A stretch of 14,291 bases of DNA from an uncultured Collinsella sp. (GCA_900757235.1 CAAENB010000163.1:1-14291), one strand, 5' to 3'; numbered from the stretch's first letter, positions 7,033-14,004 are shown. Notes: generated from the sequence alone by a model not told the origin. Translations and numbers: made by a program.

Positions 7033-7350
7033 ATGGATTGCCTGAAGGTATCAAGCAAATCATCGCCCGCGTCCGTTGCCGGCGCCATCGCCGGCATGGT
7101 CAAGGATGGTGTACCCGTCAACATCCAGTGTGTCGGCGCCGGTGCCGTCAACCAGGCCATTAAGGCCGTTGCTATCGCGCGCGGTTTTTTGATTCCAACC
7201 GGTTTTGATATTTCCTGCGCGCCCGTGTTCTCCGACATTCTCATTAACGGGGAGTCGCGCACGGCCATCCGCCTTTCTATCTACGTTCACCAGATCAATC
7301 GAGCTGCTATGGATAACGTCGTCATGGATGATGTTAAGCCTGTGGCATAG
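7033..7350 (+). CDS. spoVS: Stage V sporulation protein S (SpoVS) family protein
   Basis: A 105-residue member of the SpoVS family, which has an Alba-like fold associated with nucleic-acid binding. Family hallmarks are almost word for word: LKVSSKSSPASVAGAIAG, then GAGAVNQAIKAVAIARGF, then FSDILINGESRTAIRL. It is about 20 residues longer than B. subtilis SpoVS, mainly a C-terminal tail after RLSIYVHQ. ATG 7033 is preferred because AGGAG (7021-7025) lies 7 nt upstream; the open frame reaches back to 6958, but those residues do not match the family. Coriobacteriia are not known to form endospores, so the role is presumably not sporulation. The rny-X-spoVS-miaB order parallels Bacillus. Confidence 0.93.
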   Translation: MDCLKVSSKSSPASVAGAIAGMVKDGVPVNIQCVGAGAVNQAIKAVAIARGFLIPTGFDISCAPVFSDILINGESRTAIRLSIYVHQINRAAMDNVVMDDVKPVA

Positions 7351-7395
7351 CTTCTGCTTGCCTCGTTTCGCTCCCCATCGTTAGGACTTATGCAC

Positions 7396-8766
7396 ATGGA
7401 CCAGCGTTCCGTACGCGATATTCTTGCCGGTAAAACCTACTTTATCCGCACCTTTGGCTGCCAGATGAATCAGCACGACTCCGAGCGTGTGAGCGGTCTG
7501 CTTGATTCGTATGGCTGCCTCATGGCGCTCGATCCCGCGCATGCCGATATCGTTGTCTTCATGACGTGCTGCGTGCGCGAGGCCGCCGATACTCGCCTGT
7601 ACGGTCAGTGCAATTCCTGCAAAAGCCTGCCGCCTTCGCCTTCGGGCAAGCGCGTGGTTGCCGTTGGCGGTTGCATCGCGCAGCGCGATGGCGAGGGCCT
7701 GCTCACCAACGTCGATAACGTCAATGTCATCTTTGGCACGCATTCCATCGCGCATGTGGCCGAGCTCATTGCCGAGGCGTTCCTTGATGGCAAGCGTCAT
7801 ATCCGTACCAATGAGCATGAGGATACGGATGCCATGAGCATGCCGTGGCATCGCGAGACTCAGTATCACGCCTGGGTGCCCATCATGACGGGCTGCAATA
7901 ATTTCTGCACCTATTGCATCGTGCCGTACGTGCGTGGTCGCGAAAAGAGCCGCCCCTTCGAGGAGATTGTCGACGAGGTGACCGGTTTGGTGCGCCAGGG
8001 CGTGCGTGAGATTACGCTGCTGGGCCAAAACGTTAACTCATATGGTCGCGATCTGTTTGGCAAGCCGCGTTTTGCCGATCTGCTGCGTGCCGTGGGCGAT
8101 ACGGGCGTGGAGCGCATCTTCTTTACGTCTTCGCATCCCAAGGATCTGCTGCCCGAGACCATCGACGCCATGGCCGAGACGCCTGCCGTTATGCCGCAGC
8201 TGCACTTGGCCGTCCAGTCAGGTTCGACGCGGATCCTCAAAGAGATGAATCGCCGTTATACACGCGAGGACTATCTGGGCCTTGTCGATCGCATTCGCAA
8301 CCGCATGCCCGATATCGCGCTCTCGACCGACATTATCGTTGGCTTCCCGGGTGAGACTGAAGAAGACTTTGAGCAGACGCTCTCACTTGCCGAGACGGTC
8401 CGCTATGCTCAGGCCTATACCTTCATCTATTCCAAGCGCGCCGGTACCCCGGCCGCCGAGATTGACGATCCTACGCCGCATGAGGTTATTCTCGAGCGTT
8501 TCAACCGTCTGGTTAAGGTTATCGAGACCACGGCACACGAGTATAACCAGGGTGAGCTTCATACTGTGGTTCCGGCGCTCATTGAGGGAACGAGTAAAAA
8601 GAACGACGCGGTCCTGCTGGGCAAGAGTCCCAAGAATCAGACCGTGCATGCGCCTATCCCCGAGGGTTACAGCATCGATCAGCTTGTTGGTAAGATCGTT
8701 GATGTTGACGTTGACGTTGCCAAGACCTGGTATTTGTCCGGCTCCGTTGTGGGCGAGCCGCGCTAA
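7396..8766 (+). CDS. miaB: MiaB, tRNA-2-methylthio-N6-dimethylallyladenosine synthase
   Basis: This radical-SAM enzyme converts i6A37 to ms2i6A37 in tRNAs reading UNN codons. All three modules are present: an N-terminal methylthiotransferase domain with cluster cysteines in TFGCQMNQHDSE (Cys22), MTCCVREAADTRLYG (Cys58) and VGGCIAQRDG (Cys93); the radical-SAM motif C167NNFC171TYC174 with IVPYVRGREKSR; and a C-terminal TRAM domain. The usual NTCAVRE reads MTCCVRE here. ATG 7396 is chosen because AGGA (7383-7386) lies 9 nt upstream; ATG 7390 is in frame and only 3 nt from it, adding two residues. The stop overlaps the miaA start by 1 nt, which joins the two sequential enzymes of this tRNA modification. 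Confidence 0.96.
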   Translation: MDQRSVRDILAGKTYFIRTFGCQMNQHDSERVSGLLDSYGCLMALDPAHADIVVFMTCCVREAADTRLYGQCNSCKSLPPSPSGKRVVAVGGCIAQRDGEGLLTNVDNVNVIFGTHSIAHVAELIAEAFLDGKRHIRTNEHEDTDAMSMPWHRETQYHAWVPIMTGCNNFCTYCIVPYVRGREKSRPFEEIVDEVTGLVRQGVREITLLGQNVNSYGRDLFGKPRFADLLRAVGDTGVERIFFTSSHPKDLLPETIDAMAETPAVMPQLHLAVQSGSTRILKEMNRRYTREDYLGLVDRIRNRMPDIALSTDIIVGFPGETEEDFEQTLSLAETVRYAQAYTFIYSKRAGTPAAEIDDPTPHEVILERFNRLVKVIETTAHEYNQGELHTVVPALIEGTSKKNDAVLLGKSPKNQTVHAPIPEGYSIDQLVGKIVDVDVDVAKTWYLSGSVVGEPR

Positions 8767-9704
8767 TGGTTTCTCCCGGGGCAGGTCTTTCCGCCGTTGC
8801 GATCGTCGGTCCGACGGCGGTTGGTAAGAGTGATGTTGCCGACCGTTTGGCAGCTCGTCTTTCGTCCGAAGTGCTGTCGTGCGATGCGATGCAAATCTAT
8901 CGCGGCATGGACATCGGTACCGCAAAGATGGCGCCCGATGAGTGCACGGCGCCGCTGCGTCTCGTCGACATTGTAGAGCCGGGTGTGGCATATTCTGCTG
9001 CGCTTTATCAGGCCGACGCTCGCGCGCATGTTGAACGTCTCCTTGGTTCGGGTTGCCTGCCGGTTTTTTGCGGAGGTACGGGGCTGTATCTCAAGGCCGC
9101 CCTCGATGAGATGGACTTTCCCTCGGGTGAACTTGAGGACGATCGTCGTGCGGGCTATCAGGAGCTTGGCGAGCGTATTGGCGAGGAAGAACTGCATGCC
9201 TTGCTTGCCGAGCGCGATCCAGAATCGGCTGCTGTTATTCATCCCCATAACGTGCGCCGTGTGATTCGTGCGCTCGAGATGCATGATGATGGCGTCTCCT
9301 ATGCACAGCAAAAGTCGCAGTTTAGTGTTCCGCACGAGCATTATCATGCCCTTTGGTTTGGTCTGACGCGTAATCGCGAGGTGCTCTACGAGCGCATTAA
9401 CCAGCGCGTCGATCTGATGTTTGAGCAGGGTCTTGTCGATGAGGTCCGCGGTCTTATGGGCCAGGGGCTGGGAGATGCCCTGACGTCGATGCAGGCAATT
9501 GGCTATAAAGAGATCATTGATGCTTTCAATGGCGTGATGAGCATGGATGAGGCTCGCGAACTCATTAAGATGCGTTCGCGTCGTTATGCCAAGCGTCAGC
9601 TTTCGTGGTTTAAGCGCGATGACCGTATCGTGTGGTTTGATATGGATGAATGTACGATCGATGAGGTCGTTGAGGATATCCTGCATCGTATTGAGGCTGC
9701 CTAA
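8766..9704 (+). CDS. miaA: MiaA, tRNA dimethylallyltransferase
   Basis: MiaA transfers the dimethylallyl group to A37 of tRNA, producing i6A37, the substrate of MiaB. The 312-residue protein shows the P-loop GPTAVGKS at 15-22, the catalytic segment SCDAMQIYRGMDIGTAK (38-54, D40 as the likely base), PVFCGGTGLYLKA, and the C-terminal SMQAIGYKEI and RRYAKRQLSWFKR tRNA-binding motifs. Its ATG uses the last base of the miaB stop (TAATG), and its own stop overlaps hflX the same way. No independent ribosome-binding site is evident, so translation is probably by re-initiation. Confidence 0.97.
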   Translation: MVSPGAGLSAVAIVGPTAVGKSDVADRLAARLSSEVLSCDAMQIYRGMDIGTAKMAPDECTAPLRLVDIVEPGVAYSAALYQADARAHVERLLGSGCLPVFCGGTGLYLKAALDEMDFPSGELEDDRRAGYQELGERIGEEELHALLAERDPESAAVIHPHNVRRVIRALEMHDDGVSYAQQKSQFSVPHEHYHALWFGLTRNREVLYERINQRVDLMFEQGLVDEVRGLMGQGLGDALTSMQAIGYKEIIDAFNGVMSMDEARELIKMRSRRYAKRQLSWFKRDDRIVWFDMDECTIDEVVEDILHRIEAA

Positions 9705-10993
9705 TGCCCCGTTTCCCCCTTGTTCCCACGGCACCCGAGCCCGAGCGTGCCATTTTAGTTGGTGTTGAGTGGCGCGACAATGCATGGCCGCTCGATCGCT
9801 CGCTTGATGAGCTGGAGCGTCTTGCCCACACAGCTGGTGCCCAGTGCGTGGCACGCTTGTCGCAGCGTTTGGTAAAGCCGTATCCTAAATCGTTTATCGG
9901 TTCCGGTAAGGTTGAAGAGCTGTGCGGCCTGGTGCATCGCATGGATGCCGATGTCGTTATTTTTGACGACGACCTGACCCCCTCGCAGCAATCCTATTTG
10001 GAGAAAGCCGTGGGCGAGCCGGTAAAGATTATCGATCGTACTGCACTGATCCTGGATATCTTTGGCCTGCATGCTCAGACGCGTGAGGGACGCCTGCAGG
10101 TACAGCTGGCACAGCTTCAATATTTGTTGCCTCGCCTGCGTGGCATGTGGAGCCATCTCGCTAAGGAGCAGACGCGCGGCGGCATCGGCTCACGTTTTGG
10201 TCAGGGCGAAAGTCAGCTCGAGGTCGACCGTCGCCTCATTCGTAATAAGATCGCTGCGCTTCGTCGTGAGCTCAAGCAGGTTGAACAGCGTCGCGATGTT
10301 CAATCCAAGAGTCGCATTGAGTCCCCGGCGTTTCGCGTCGCGTTAGCCGGTTATACCAATGCCGGTAAATCGACGTTGCTCAATCGTCTGACCGGCTCTA
10401 CGGTACTTTCGCAGGACAAGCTGTTTGCTACGCTCGACCCGACGACGCGTTCGTATCGTCTGCCCGGCGGTCGCGGCATGACGATTACCGATACCGTCGG
10501 CTTTATTCAAAAGCTGCCGCATGGTCTGGTCGATGCCTTTAAATCGACGCTGTCCGAGGTTTTGGGTGCCGATCTAATTCTCAAAGTCGTAGATGCGTCT
10601 GACGAGGACTATGAGCGGCAGCTGGAGGCTGTCGACCGCGTGCTTGATGAGATCGGCGCCGGAGAGCGTTTAACGCTGACCGTATTCAATAAAATCGATC
10701 TTCTCGATAGCGTCGATCGATTGAGTTTCCGTCGTCGCTATCCGGAGGCCGTTCTGTTCTCGGCCCAAACGGGCGAGGGGCTCGACGATCTCGTCGACCG
10801 GATTGCTCGCGAGGCAGCTGCCACCGATGTGTTGCTCTCCGCTGATATCCCGTATCGTGAGGGCGCTCTCATCACGCTGGTGCATGAGCAGGGAACCCTT
10901 CTGCATGAGGAATATCTCGAGGACGGCGTTCGCATTGTGGCGAAACTGCCGGCTCGTATTGCACCGCGGCTCGAGCGTTATCGCACCGAGTAG
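9704..10993 (+). CDS. hflX: GTPase HflX
   Basis: HflX is a ribosome-associated GTPase that splits stalled 70S ribosomes and helps rescue after heat or antibiotic stress. The 429-residue protein has the N-terminal HflX domain (LDELERLAHTAGA, SFIGSGKVEEL, VVIFDDDLTPSQ, RTALILDIF), the linker motif GGIGSRFGQGESQLE, and the GTPase domain: G1 GYTNAGKS at 216-223, G3 DTVGF at 263-267, G4 NKID at 329-332. The linker differs slightly from the usual GGIGxRGPGE. It starts in a TAATG overlap with miaA and ends with 16 bp of tail-to-tail overlap with the opposite-strand gene. The miaA-hflX pairing is also found in proteobacteria. Confidence 0.96.
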   Translation: MPRFPLVPTAPEPERAILVGVEWRDNAWPLDRSLDELERLAHTAGAQCVARLSQRLVKPYPKSFIGSGKVEELCGLVHRMDADVVIFDDDLTPSQQSYLEKAVGEPVKIIDRTALILDIFGLHAQTREGRLQVQLAQLQYLLPRLRGMWSHLAKEQTRGGIGSRFGQGESQLEVDRRLIRNKIAALRRELKQVEQRRDVQSKSRIESPAFRVALAGYTNAGKSTLLNRLTGSTVLSQDKLFATLDPTTRSYRLPGGRGMTITDTVGFIQKLPHGLVDAFKSTLSEVLGADLILKVVDASDEDYERQLEAVDRVLDEIGAGERLTLTVFNKIDLLDSVDRLSFRRRYPEAVLFSAQTGEGLDDLVDRIAREAAATDVLLSADIPYREGALITLVHEQGTLLHEEYLEDGVRIVAKLPARIAPRLERYRTE

Positions 10994-11682
10994 ACGATCT
11001 CCAAAATGCCCAGAATGATGGGCTGATGCAGCAGATAAAAGGGGAGAGCGTGACGTCCAAGGCTGGCGAGCGCCGGCAGGGGGTTGGCGTAGGCCCAGCT
11101 AGGGACGGTCTTATCGATACTCTTCGCTATGTGTGCGGCGAAGTATCCTGCAAGATACATAAAGATAAACGGGATGATGGGGTAGTAATCACCTGAGACA
11201 AACCCAGGGCTCGGAAATCCCAGCCACGCCAGGTAGGGGACAGGGTAGATCGTTTTGGGGATGCTCCAGGTGAGGGCGAACAACACAAGGCATAGGGGCA
11301 TGCCCCATCTCGCCGTTATCTTCTTAAGGACGGGATCGGTCAACGCCACGATGCCGGTGCATGCGGCCATGCAGTAGATGATGCCAAAATTAACCGAATC
11401 GTCGAATGAGACAAGTGTTGTTGCCAACCAGACAACGAGTGCTGCTAAGGCGTATTTGGCGGCACGTTTGATATTGTTGCGCGAAAGAGTGCACATCCAA
11501 CCCGCGATAAACAAAAATACCCAGCTGATGCTGGCGCGCCAGACGTCTTGAAAGACAGTCTGGGTAAACCAGGGCATATCCCAGCCGTACAGGTAGGCGA
11601 GATCATAGCAAGCGTGAAAACCTGCCATAGAAATCATCGTAAACCCGCGGACGGTATCAAAGATGGTGATGCGTTTTTGCAT
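10978..11682 (-). CDS. HGSNAT/DUF1624-type membrane acyltransferase-like protein
   Basis: A 234-residue, very hydrophobic protein with about seven membrane helices. Its N-terminus, IFDTVRGFTMISMAGFHACYDL, has the D-x-x-RG ... FH-x-x-YDL pattern of the bacterial heparan-alpha-glucosaminide N-acetyltransferase catalytic domain family (DUF1624). The late LPFYLLHQPIILG has a histidine typical of the wider acyltransferase-3-like group. The substrate is unknown; modification of cell-envelope sugar is a plausible guess only. Its ATG shares one base with the lexA stop (TAATG), so it should be translated from the lexA message and share SOS control. Its 3' end overlaps hflX by 16 bp on the opposite strand, with no clear terminator between. 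Confidence 0.85.
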   Translation of the reverse strand: MQKRITIFDTVRGFTMISMAGFHACYDLAYLYGWDMPWFTQTVFQDVWRASISWVFLFIAGWMCTLSRNNIKRAAKYALAALVVWLATTLVSFDDSVNFGIIYCMAACTGIVALTDPVLKKITARWGMPLCLVLFALTWSIPKTIYPVPYLAWLGFPSPGFVSGDYYPIIPFIFMYLAGYFAAHIAKSIDKTVPSWAYANPLPALASLGRHALPFYLLHQPIILGILEIVYSVR

Positions 11683-12326
11683 TACGAGAACCGGCGCATC
11701 AAGCCGACGACTTTGCCCAGGATAACGGGATTCGTTGCATAGATAGGCTCCATGGTGTCATTCTCAGGCTGCAGGCGTACGCGTCCCTGTTCCTTGTAGA
11801 ACGTCTTGACGGTCGCTGAACCATCAATCATGGCCACGACAATTTCGCCGTTCATGGCACTCTTTTGTTCACGGACGATGATGTAATCGCCATTGAAGAT
11901 GCCGACATTGATCATTGAGCTCCCATGCACCTCAAGGATAAAGGAACCCTGATCCGTGGCGATTTCTGTCGGGATAGTAAACGTGTCTTCGATATTCTGC
12001 TCGGCCAGAATGGGGATCCCGGCCGCGACGCGACCAACGAGCGGTAGCGAGACCGTCCCGCGAGGTGCGGTAGGCTCGTCAGATTTAGAAATTGAGACAG
12101 AGGAACCATCTTCGTTAAAGAGTTCCAGGGCGCGCGGTTTGGTGGCATCGCGCTTGAGTAGCCCGCGCGCCTCCAGGGCAGAGAGATGAGCGTGCACGGT
12201 GCTGGGGGAGGAAAGGCCCACGGCAGAAGCCATCTCGCGCACGCTGGGCGGATAACCCTTCTCCTGCTGATATTCCTTGATGAAGTCGTAAATTTGCTGC
12301 TGACGCTTGGTAATTTTGCGAGCCAT
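11682..12326 (-). CDS. lexA: SOS repressor LexA
   Basis: LexA represses SOS genes and cleaves itself when stimulated by RecA filaments. The 214-residue form has KITKRQQQIYDFI, a winged helix-turn-helix (about 28-57, SVREMASAVGLSSPSTVHAHLSAL), the cleavage site VAAG with the scissile bond Ala102-Gly103, catalytic Ser137 in GSSM, and Lys174 in TVKTF. ATG at 12326 is chosen because AGAGGA lies about 8 nt upstream on the minus strand; in-frame ATGs at 12347 and 12356 would add 7 or 10 residues that do not match the family, and the outer one overlaps a LexA box. It is divergent from the LysM gene across three LexA boxes, implying autoregulation, and is coupled to the downstream acyltransferase-like gene. 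Confidence 0.97.
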   Translation of the reverse strand: MARKITKRQQQIYDFIKEYQQEKGYPPSVREMASAVGLSSPSTVHAHLSALEARGLLKRDATKPRALELFNEDGSSVSISKSDEPTAPRGTVSLPLVGRVAAGIPILAEQNIEDTFTIPTEIATDQGSFILEVHGSSMINVGIFNGDYIIVREQKSAMNGEIVVAMIDGSATVKTFYKEQGRVRLQPENDTMEPIYATNPVILGKVVGLMRRFS

Positions 12327-12349
12327 CAGGGCATCCTCTCTACCCATGT

Positions 12350-12363
12350 CAAACAAATGTTCG
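12350..12363. promoter_or_regulatory. LexA box 1 (lexA-proximal)
   Basis: CAAAC-AAAT-GTTCG, one mismatch to CGAAC-N4-GTTCG. It lies 24 bp upstream of the lexA start codon and upstream of the LysM-gene -35 box. Its first base is exactly 28 bp before that of box 2. Confidence 0.75.
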
Positions 12364-12371
12364 AATTTCGC

Positions 12372-12399
12372 TTGACAGGAACAACTGTTCGAAGATAAT
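12372..12399 (+). promoter_or_regulatory. Promoter of the LysM gene
   Basis: TTGACA (12372-12377), 16-bp spacer, GATAAT (12394-12399). The spacer contains LexA box 2 immediately after the -35, the same geometry as at recA. The predicted start near 12406 falls in LexA box 3. The AT-rich -10 region also offers TATTAT on the opposite strand (12403 to 12398) as a possible lexA -10, but no good -35 for lexA is visible. Confidence 0.7.
12378..12391. promoter_or_regulatory. LexA box 2 (central)
   Basis: GGAAC-AACT-GTTCG, one mismatch to the consensus. It fills the spacer of the LysM-gene promoter and lies exactly midway between boxes 1 and 3 (28 bp to each). Confidence 0.88.
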
Positions 12400-12405
12400 A
12401 ATAAC

Positions 12406-12419
12406 CGAACATTCGTTCT
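12406..12419. promoter_or_regulatory. LexA box 3 (LysM-proximal)
   Basis: CGAAC-ATTC-GTTCT, one mismatch to the consensus. It covers the predicted transcription start of the LysM gene and would lie upstream of the possible lexA -10 on the other strand. Confidence 0.88.
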
Positions 12420-12486
12420 CGCGCCAGACTTTTTTGTCCGCGCGGCTTGATAAAACTGTTCTCAGCAAAACACGCGAGAGGAGAAC

Positions 12487-12939
12487 ATGATGAACGTAAC
12501 GAATATGGTCCAGGGAAACCTCGCCCTTAAGCTCGAGACGCCTGCAGAACCCACTTTTACGGTTGTTCAGGGTGGCCGCTCCGGCTTTCAGCCTTTGACC
12601 GTAAAGCCTGCGCGCAATCAGCAGGCCGTAGTCGCGCCGGCCCGCGTTGCCCTGAAGGTTCCGACGATTGTCGCCGTCGCCGTTGCGCTTACGCTCTTCT
12701 TTGTCCTCGCTATGTCGGTCTTTAGCGCTCGTCACGCCGCGTATGCCGAGTCCGTTTCCAACATTACCTACGGGACCATTCGCGTTCAGCCTGGCGATTC
12801 TCTTTGGTCGCTTGCCGAAGAATATCCAATCGAAGGCCTTTCCACGCAAGAGACTTCCGACATGATCCGTAGCGTCAATCATCTGGAGCATGGTTCGCTC
12901 GCCGCCGGTGCGCATCTTAAGGTTCCTGCTCGTTCGTAA
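12487..12939 (+). CDS. Membrane-anchored LysM protein, probable SOS cell-division inhibitor (YneA/ChiZ-like)
   Basis: The 150-residue protein has a cytoplasmic N-terminal part (1-56), one membrane helix (about 58-80, VPTIVAVAVALTLFFVLAM), and an outside LysM domain (about 97-148, TIRVQPGDSLWSLAEEYP ... HLKVP), which binds peptidoglycan. It is divergent from lexA and under LexA boxes. That is the position of yneA in Bacillus and of the LysM protein ChiZ in mycobacteria, both SOS-induced proteins that delay division. The role is inferred from layout and context; similarity outside LysM is not obvious. AGAGGAG (12477-12483) serves ATG 12487 or ATG 12490. nrdR follows after 51 nt. Confidence 0.85.
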   Translation: MMNVTNMVQGNLALKLETPAEPTFTVVQGGRSGFQPLTVKPARNQQAVVAPARVALKVPTIVAVAVALTLFFVLAMSVFSARHAAYAESVSNITYGTIRVQPGDSLWSLAEEYPIEGLSTQETSDMIRSVNHLEHGSLAAGAHLKVPARS

Positions 12940-12952
12940 TCATTATCGCGCT

Positions 12953-12996
12953 GCGCATGGTACCCTTGTTATCGTTTAAGAGGAGGTACCATGCGC
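12953..12996 (+). promoter_or_regulatory. 12-bp inverted repeat covering the nrdR ribosome-binding site edge and start codon
   Basis: GCGCATGGTACC (12953-12964) and GGTACCATGCGC (12985-12996) are perfect reverse complements separated by 20 nt. In RNA, the right arm holds the last two G of AGGAGG (12981-12986), the nrdR ATG (12991-12993) and codon 2, so the hairpin would hide the initiation site. The left arm begins 13 nt after the LysM stop codon. A DNA operator is the alternative reading. Confidence 0.6.
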
Positions 12997-13434
12997 TGTC
13001 CCAAATGCGGCAAGGCACATACCCGCGTCGTTGATTCCCGTATGCAGGAGTCAAATAACACCATTAAGCGCCGTCGCGAATGTTGCTCGTGTAACTACCG
13101 CTTTACAACGTTCGAGCGATGCGAAGACCCAATCGAGGTCATTAAGTCAGACGGAACCAAGCAGCGGTTTGATCGCAATAAGCTGCTCGTCGGCTTGATG
13201 CGAGCCACCATCAAGCGCGATATCGACACTAAGAAGCTCAATGAGATTATCGATGACATCGAGGTCGAGCTGCGCTCTCGCACGCTGACGGCCGTCACGT
13301 CCCATGAGTTGGGTGACATGGTGCTCAAGCGCTTGGCCAAGATCGACAAGGTTGCGTACATCCGTTTTGCCTCGGTCTACCGTGATTTCAAAGACGTCGA
13401 TGAGTTTCTGCAAGAGCTCGACAAGCTAAGGTGA
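12991..13434 (+). CDS. nrdR: Transcriptional repressor NrdR
   Basis: NrdR senses dATP/ATP and represses ribonucleotide reductase genes. The 147-residue protein has the zinc ribbon MRCPKCGKAHTRVVDSR ... CCSCNYRFTTFE with ligands Cys3, Cys6, Cys31 and Cys34, followed by an ATP-cone domain (about 46-136). Length is typical. AGGAGG (12981-12986) lies 4 nt before the ATG, and both are involved in a 12-bp inverted repeat. The lexA/LysM-nrdR order is the same as in mycobacteria. No obvious strong promoter is seen in the 51-nt gap, so expression may depend on the SOS-controlled LysM promoter. No NrdR box pair was seen in this window. Confidence 0.97.
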   Translation: MRCPKCGKAHTRVVDSRMQESNNTIKRRRECCSCNYRFTTFERCEDPIEVIKSDGTKQRFDRNKLLVGLMRATIKRDIDTKKLNEIIDDIEVELRSRTLTAVTSHELGDMVLKRLAKIDKVAYIRFASVYRDFKDVDEFLQELDKLR

Positions 13435-13438
13435 TTCC

Positions 13439-13882
13439 ATGTCCAACATTACCGTCAACATAAAGCGTCTCGACCCCACCGTTGAGCTTCCCAAATACGC
13501 CCATCCCACCGATGCCGGCTTGGATTTGCGCTCCAACGAGGACTGCGTCCTGAAGCCCTTCGAACGCCGTCTGGTCTCTACTGGGCTGGCCATCGCTCTG
13601 CCCGATGGCTACGCCGGCTTCGTCCAGCCCCGCAGCGGCTTGGCCATCAAGCAGGGCCTGTCTATAGTCAACACGCCGGGCCTCATCGACGCTCACTACC
13701 GAGGAGAACTCAAGGTTATCCTCATCAACCTGGATCCCTCCAATAACATTCAAATCAATAAAGGCGACCGCATAGCCCAACTCGTCATCCAAGAAGTCCC
13801 CACGGTCAATCTCATAGAAGTAGAAGAACTAGACGAAACCGACCGAGGCAAAGGAGGCTTCGGCTCCAGCGGCATCGCCTAG
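13439..13882 (+). CDS. dut: dUTP diphosphatase (dUTPase)
   Basis: Trimeric dUTPase hydrolyses dUTP to dUMP, keeping uracil out of DNA and feeding dTMP synthesis. All five motifs are present in 147 residues: DAGLDLRS (25-32), PRSGLA (64-69), the catalytic motif NTPGLIDAHYRGEL with Asp84 (78-91), GDRIAQLVI (109-117), and the C-terminal GKGGFGSSG (137-145) that closes over the substrate. It starts 4 nt after the nrdR stop with TAAGGTG as a weak ribosome-binding site, so both dNTP-pool genes appear co-translated. Codon use changes in the last ~120 bp, from GAG/CTC towards GAA, CTA, ATA, CGA and GGA. Confidence 0.97.
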   Translation: MSNITVNIKRLDPTVELPKYAHPTDAGLDLRSNEDCVLKPFERRLVSTGLAIALPDGYAGFVQPRSGLAIKQGLSIVNTPGLIDAHYRGELKVILINLDPSNNIQINKGDRIAQLVIQEVPTVNLIEVEELDETDRGKGGFGSSGIA

Positions 13883-13899
13883 GGACGCTCTTATCCCTC

Positions 13900-14004
13900 C
13901 CGCCCGCCTCTCACACATATCATTCCATGCTCAAACATTCTCGCGTCGCTTCGCTCGCTGCGAAACTGCGCGTGGAACGATATGTGTGAGAGGCAGGCGG
14001 GCGG
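13900..14004. repeat. Long imperfect hairpin element, copy 1
   Basis: Outer arms CCGCCCGCC (13900-13908) and GGCGGGCGG (13996-14004) and inner arms 13909-13921 / 13979-13991 pair perfectly, with a 4-nt bulge (13992-13995). One A-C mismatch follows, then TTCCA / TGGAA. The 45-nt centre (13928-13972) begins TGCTCAAACATTCTCGC and ends TGCGAAACTGCGCG. The same centre recurs inverted at 14194-14229. The element begins 17 nt after dut and could also end its transcript, though no T-run follows. Confidence 0.8.

Noticed and set aside
8763..9854. A 363-codon open frame antisense to miaA and the start of hflX
   Set aside because: It spans two clearly identified sense genes and has no protein-like features of its own.
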